Part shown: positions 5,668 to 7,175 of the stretch, in pieces
Numbering within the stretch: the stretch's first letter is position 1
Layout of the letters: every line of letters begins with the position of its first letter
Assembly: GCA_047722935.1 (NCBI GenBank)
Contig: JBDNZS010000094.1
Location: 1 to 7,175, forward strand
Direction of reading: 5' to 3'
Length of the DNA stretch: 7,175 bases
DNA from: Ethanoligenens sp047722935
GTDB taxonomy: Bacteria; Bacillota; Clostridia; Oscillospirales; Ethanoligenentaceae
The notes under the pieces: generated by a model
Databases searched by the model: none
What the model was told of the DNA's origin: nothing
The model's input: only the letters and a program-made list of their open reading frames with translations
Program-made: the position numbers and the translations under genes

Positions 5668-6597
5668 TCACGATGCCCGTCGTTTCGAACCGCCCTGATG
5701 TAAAACGAGCGCTCCGCAACTCATGCAAATGACCGACAAAACCAGCATAAGAAATACGCTGACCAAAGAAAAACCAGGTGTATACAACCCATACACCAAA
5801 AAACCAATCAGGCCAAGCGCCAAAAAAATGAGTACAACAGAAAAAACACGCAGCATCGTATTGAAGTTATTCAATACGATGGAAGACACGGTTCCAATGG
5901 TTCCATTGAGTAATTTTGCATAGGCGGCCGCAAGCTCCCCTATCCGTTTCATTTCCACCCGTGCATATCCAAGCAGTAACTGGTCTTCCTCTGTCAACAA
6001 GATGCTACGATCATGCGGCAGACTTTCCAAAACACCTGCATTCTCCCGCAGCGCAGTGGAATAATGAACCAGCGCCGCTTCCATATCCAGCAATTCCTGC
6101 AATTTACGGTTATGCGGCGTATGACCCAATTGTTTTTCCAAATAAGTCATCATTTTTTTGATTTGATGCAAATGCCGCCTAAACCGCGCGACCAGAATCT
6201 GCATAAACAATGCCGTCAATCTGCCATTCTGCCCCAGTGCAACGCCCATGCTCTGCACCAGATCTCCTGCCACCGGATTTTCCCGAGCACTGACTGCTAC
6301 AACCGTCTGCCCGATGAAAATCAAGGAAAAAGGGGAAATTGCAAAGCGCATAGATTCGCCCTGCCGAAAGGTGACAGGCGACGCGCAGACGACCAGCGTC
6401 GCACCCTCCGCCGTTTCCACACGGGGCATACCGCCCTCATCCAACGCAGCATAAAAGACGCCGCTTCCGACACCCAGCAAAGCCGACAACCGCGAGATTT
6501 CCGCATTTGTCGGTGCAATAGCACTGATAAAACGCGCAGCATTTTCTTCGCTTGTTTCAGCCATACGACCGTCAAGCGCACGGAAAAAACGCAACAT
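5668..6597 (-). CDS. CorA-like (MIT superfamily) membrane protein without the GMN motif
   Basis: A 309-residue protein with the CorA layout: a large cytoplasmic N-terminal domain, then two membrane helices at about 249-271 and 277-300 with a short KRR tail. ALDEGGMPRVE (51-61) matches the family's 'Ld..E.PRvE' element, and SPFSLIFIGQTVVAVSA (88-104) matches the next strand pair. A long helical region (about 120-245) leads into NNFNTML (243-249), where CorA has 'N..mk.lt'. The pore signature YGMN is replaced by YGLY (269-272), so selectivity, or transport itself, is uncertain. Known relatives vary here (ZntB has GIN), so a divergent channel or a non-transporting paralogue are both possible. 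The ATG at 6597 is chosen because GAAGGGAG lies 8 bases upstream; a TTG at 6675 would add a tail coded by the structured leader. It has its own promoter at 6810-6838. Confidence 0.85.
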   Translation of the reverse strand: MLRFFRALDGRMAETSEENAARFISAIAPTNAEISRLSALLGVGSGVFYAALDEGGMPRVETAEGATLVVCASPVTFRQGESMRFAISPFSLIFIGQTVVAVSARENPVAGDLVQSMGVALGQNGRLTALFMQILVARFRRHLHQIKKMMTYLEKQLGHTPHNRKLQELLDMEAALVHYSTALRENAGVLESLPHDRSILLTEEDQLLLGYARVEMKRIGELAAAYAKLLNGTIGTVSSIVLNNFNTMLRVFSVVLIFLALGLIGFLVYGLYTPGFSLVSVFLMLVLSVICMSCGALVLHQGGSKRRAS

Positions 6598-6605
6598 GGC
6601 GCACA

Positions 6606-6620
6606 CTCCCTTCAGGGGAG
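6606..6620 (-). promoter_or_regulatory. Hairpin sequestering the Shine-Dalgarno of the CorA-like gene
   Basis: On the mRNA, CUCCC (complement of 6616-6620) pairs with GGGAG (complement of 6606-6610), which is the ribosome binding site, around a five-base loop. When folded it should reduce initiation at the ATG at 6597. Confidence 0.5.
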
Positions 6621-6650
6621 CGGCGCGTATCAAACGCAGCGAGCCCCCCC
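6615..6650 (-). promoter_or_regulatory. Alternative leader hairpin competing for the same CCCC
   Basis: A G7 run on the mRNA (complement of 6644-6650) can pair with the CCCC complementary to 6615-6618. Inside it a 4-bp stem GCGT/ACGC (6625-6628 with 6634-6637) forms around a five-base loop, with two more GC pairs between. Forming it uses three of the five bases that hide the Shine-Dalgarno, so the two folds are mutually exclusive. A switch is inferred from base pairing only. Confidence 0.4.
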
Positions 6651-6682
6651 GCACACTATTTTTTTGTTGAACCAACGTCTTC

Positions 6683-6735
6683 GGCTTAAGGGGTCTCCCA
6701 CAGTTCGATCACCTCTGCTTTATCTGTGGATAGCC
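6683..6735 (-). other. Structured element in the CorA-like gene leader
   Basis: CCACAG (6698-6703) pairs with CTGTGG (6724-6729) around a 20-base loop, and GGCT (6683-6686) pairs with AGCC (6732-6735) outside an asymmetric internal loop. I compared it from memory with the M-box (ykoK) and yybP-ykoY cores and found no match, so no riboswitch class is claimed. Confidence 0.35.
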
Positions 6736-6757
6736 TGGTGCTTGATGTTTGATACAT
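6686..6757 (-). CDS. Possible 23-residue leader peptide upstream of the CorA-like gene
   Basis: A short frame, ATG at 6757 to TAA at 6686, encodes 23 residues beginning MYQTSSTRL and ending AEVIELWETP. It lies wholly inside the leader, about 46 nt after the predicted start of transcription, and overlaps the 6698-6729 stem, so ribosome movement would affect folding. The ribosome binding site is weak (a GGA about 8 bases upstream). The residue makeup is protein-like, but an ORF this short can arise by chance. Salmonella corA has a leader ORF (corL), which makes the position suggestive. Confidence 0.3.
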   Translation of the reverse strand: MYQTSSTRLSTDKAEVIELWETP

Positions 6758-6809
6758 CCAAATGCATCCAGACCGTTTTTAGTATATAAAATAACCGAGC
6801 CTATACCAT

Positions 6810-6838
6810 ATTATAGCACCATCCTAACATTTTGGAAA
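6810..6838 (-). promoter_or_regulatory. Strong promoter of the CorA-like gene
   Basis: The minus strand has a perfect TATAAT (6810-6815) preceded by TGC, a full extended -10. TTTCCA lies exactly 17 bases upstream (6833-6838) and matches the -35 consensus at four of six positions. Initiation near 6803 gives a leader of about 205 nt before the ATG at 6597, which is long for this window. Confidence 0.8.
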
Positions 6839-6900
6839 CCTTTTCTACAGATTTTTGATATAAAAAGTACGCATGTGGTTATATAGGTCCAGAATCCGTA

Positions 6901-6925
6901 TAAAACACCGGAATTTCCGGTTTTA
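6901..6925. terminator. Bidirectional terminator after the small unknown ORF
   Basis: ACCGG (6907-6911) and CCGGT (6917-6921) form a GC stem around AATTT. On the minus strand the stem is followed by GTTTTAT, and on the plus strand by TTTAT. It lies 15 bases past the TAA at 6936-6938, where the terminator of the small gene would be expected. The remaining bases down to the promoter at 6838 hold nothing I can support. Confidence 0.6.
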
Positions 6926-6935
6926 TCCTCCTGTT

Positions 6936-7146
6936 TTACGTGTTTTGAAGCAATTTCGCCTTCAATCCAGCCTTTATTTGTGCGCGAAGATTCCATTCTA
7001 CTGTTTGCCATAATTGTTTTTGTGCATCTTTTAATCTGTAAAACATCTTCCAACGAATAGAAAAATCGTAATCCCGCAGAATGACCCGATATGTATATTC
7101 GGTGACCAGAAAGTGCCATGAAAAAACCCATCACATCTATTGACAT
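6936..7146 (-). CDS. Small unrecognised protein, apparent frameshift in an A6 run
   Basis: The frame ending in TAA at 6936-6938 reads like real protein. From about 7120 it runs WHFLVTEYTYRVILRDYDFS, then a basic amphipathic helix with MFYRLKDAQKQLWQTVEWNL and AQIKAGLKAKLLQNT at the end. Upstream, this frame meets a TGA near 7130 and has no ATG before the internal Met of MFYRL (about 36 residues). Removing one base from the A6 run at 7121-7126 joins it to an ATG at 7146 and gives a 69-residue product starting MSIDVMGF. So this is either a pseudogene, a sequencing error in the run, or a gene using another start. There is no good Shine-Dalgarno before 7146, and the frame of that ATG stays open to the window edge, so the true 5' end may lie outside. 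A terminator follows directly. No family recognised. Confidence 0.5.
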
Positions 7147-7175
7147 TTTATTCTTATTGGTATAAAATATTATTA

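Noticed and set aside
6598..6675. TTG start giving the CorA-like protein 26 more residues
   Set aside because: The extension is coded by the G7 run and hairpins, no Shine-Dalgarno precedes the TTG, and the ATG at 6597 has a good one.
6013..6789. 258-residue plus-strand ORF
   Set aside because: It lies antisense to the CorA-like gene and its leader, is rich in Arg, Gln, His and Ser, has no ribosome binding site or domain, and is a shadow of the real gene.
6598..6803. Known Mg2+ (M-box) or Mn2+ (yybP-ykoY) riboswitch
   Set aside because: The conserved core sequences of those classes, as far as I remember them, are not present, so no class name is justified.
6811..7146. 111-residue minus-strand ORF
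   Set aside because: After the A6 run its residues are not protein-like, and it runs through a terminator hairpin and into the TATAAT of the CorA-like promoter. The neighbouring frame looks coded instead.
1..7175. CRISPR array, tRNA, rRNA, insertion sequence or phage genes
   Set aside because: No regularly spaced repeats, no tRNA-like or rRNA sequence, and no transposase or phage proteins were seen on either strand.

Overview
The window looks like chromosomal DNA of a Gram-positive anaerobe of the class Clostridia, probably a gut Oscillospirales-type Firmicute. This is inferred from strong AGGAGG/GGGAG ribosome binding sites, intrinsic terminators, mixed base composition, and the protein types (TM1586-like nitroreductase, secreted YckD/DUF2680-like small protein, Firmicutes-like RlmB and Udp). 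No species can be named from the sequence alone. Every credible gene lies on the minus strand, so transcription runs from high to low coordinates.

Layout in transcription order. (1) 7146-6936: a small unrecognised coding region whose good reading frame is joined to its apparent ATG only if one base is removed from an A6 run; a hairpin terminator follows at 6901-6925. (2) 6838-6598: a strong extended -10 promoter and a leader of about 205 nt with a 23-codon upstream ORF and two mutually exclusive hairpins around the Shine-Dalgarno sequence. (3) 6597-5668: a CorA-like membrane protein whose GMN signature is replaced by GLY. (4) 5667-5530: a palindrome-rich spacer with a probable terminator. (5) 5529-4777: uridine phosphorylase. 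(6) 4776-4610: a spacer with an extended -10 promoter. (7) 4609-3833: RlmB-type 23S rRNA 2'-O-methyltransferase, overlapping by one base with (8) 3833-1833: a 666-residue membrane protein with the fold of a P-type ATPase but without its catalytic motifs. (9) 1736-891: a nitroreductase-family flavoprotein with its own promoter. (10) 617-150: a small secreted protein, closed by a clear terminator at 45-72.

How the genes relate. rlmB and the ATPase-like gene form a translationally coupled pair. The others look like single-gene units with their own promoters or hairpins. Udp salvages pyrimidine nucleosides and RlmB modifies 23S rRNA in the peptidyl transferase region; these are ordinary housekeeping functions. 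The unusual content is the ATPase-like protein, which lacks the phosphorylated Asp, TGE, CPC, HP and GDGxND motifs. Beside it stand a CorA-like protein without GMN and a leader with switch-like features. Two transporter folds that have both lost their signature residues, three genes apart, are the best candidates for undescribed biology here.
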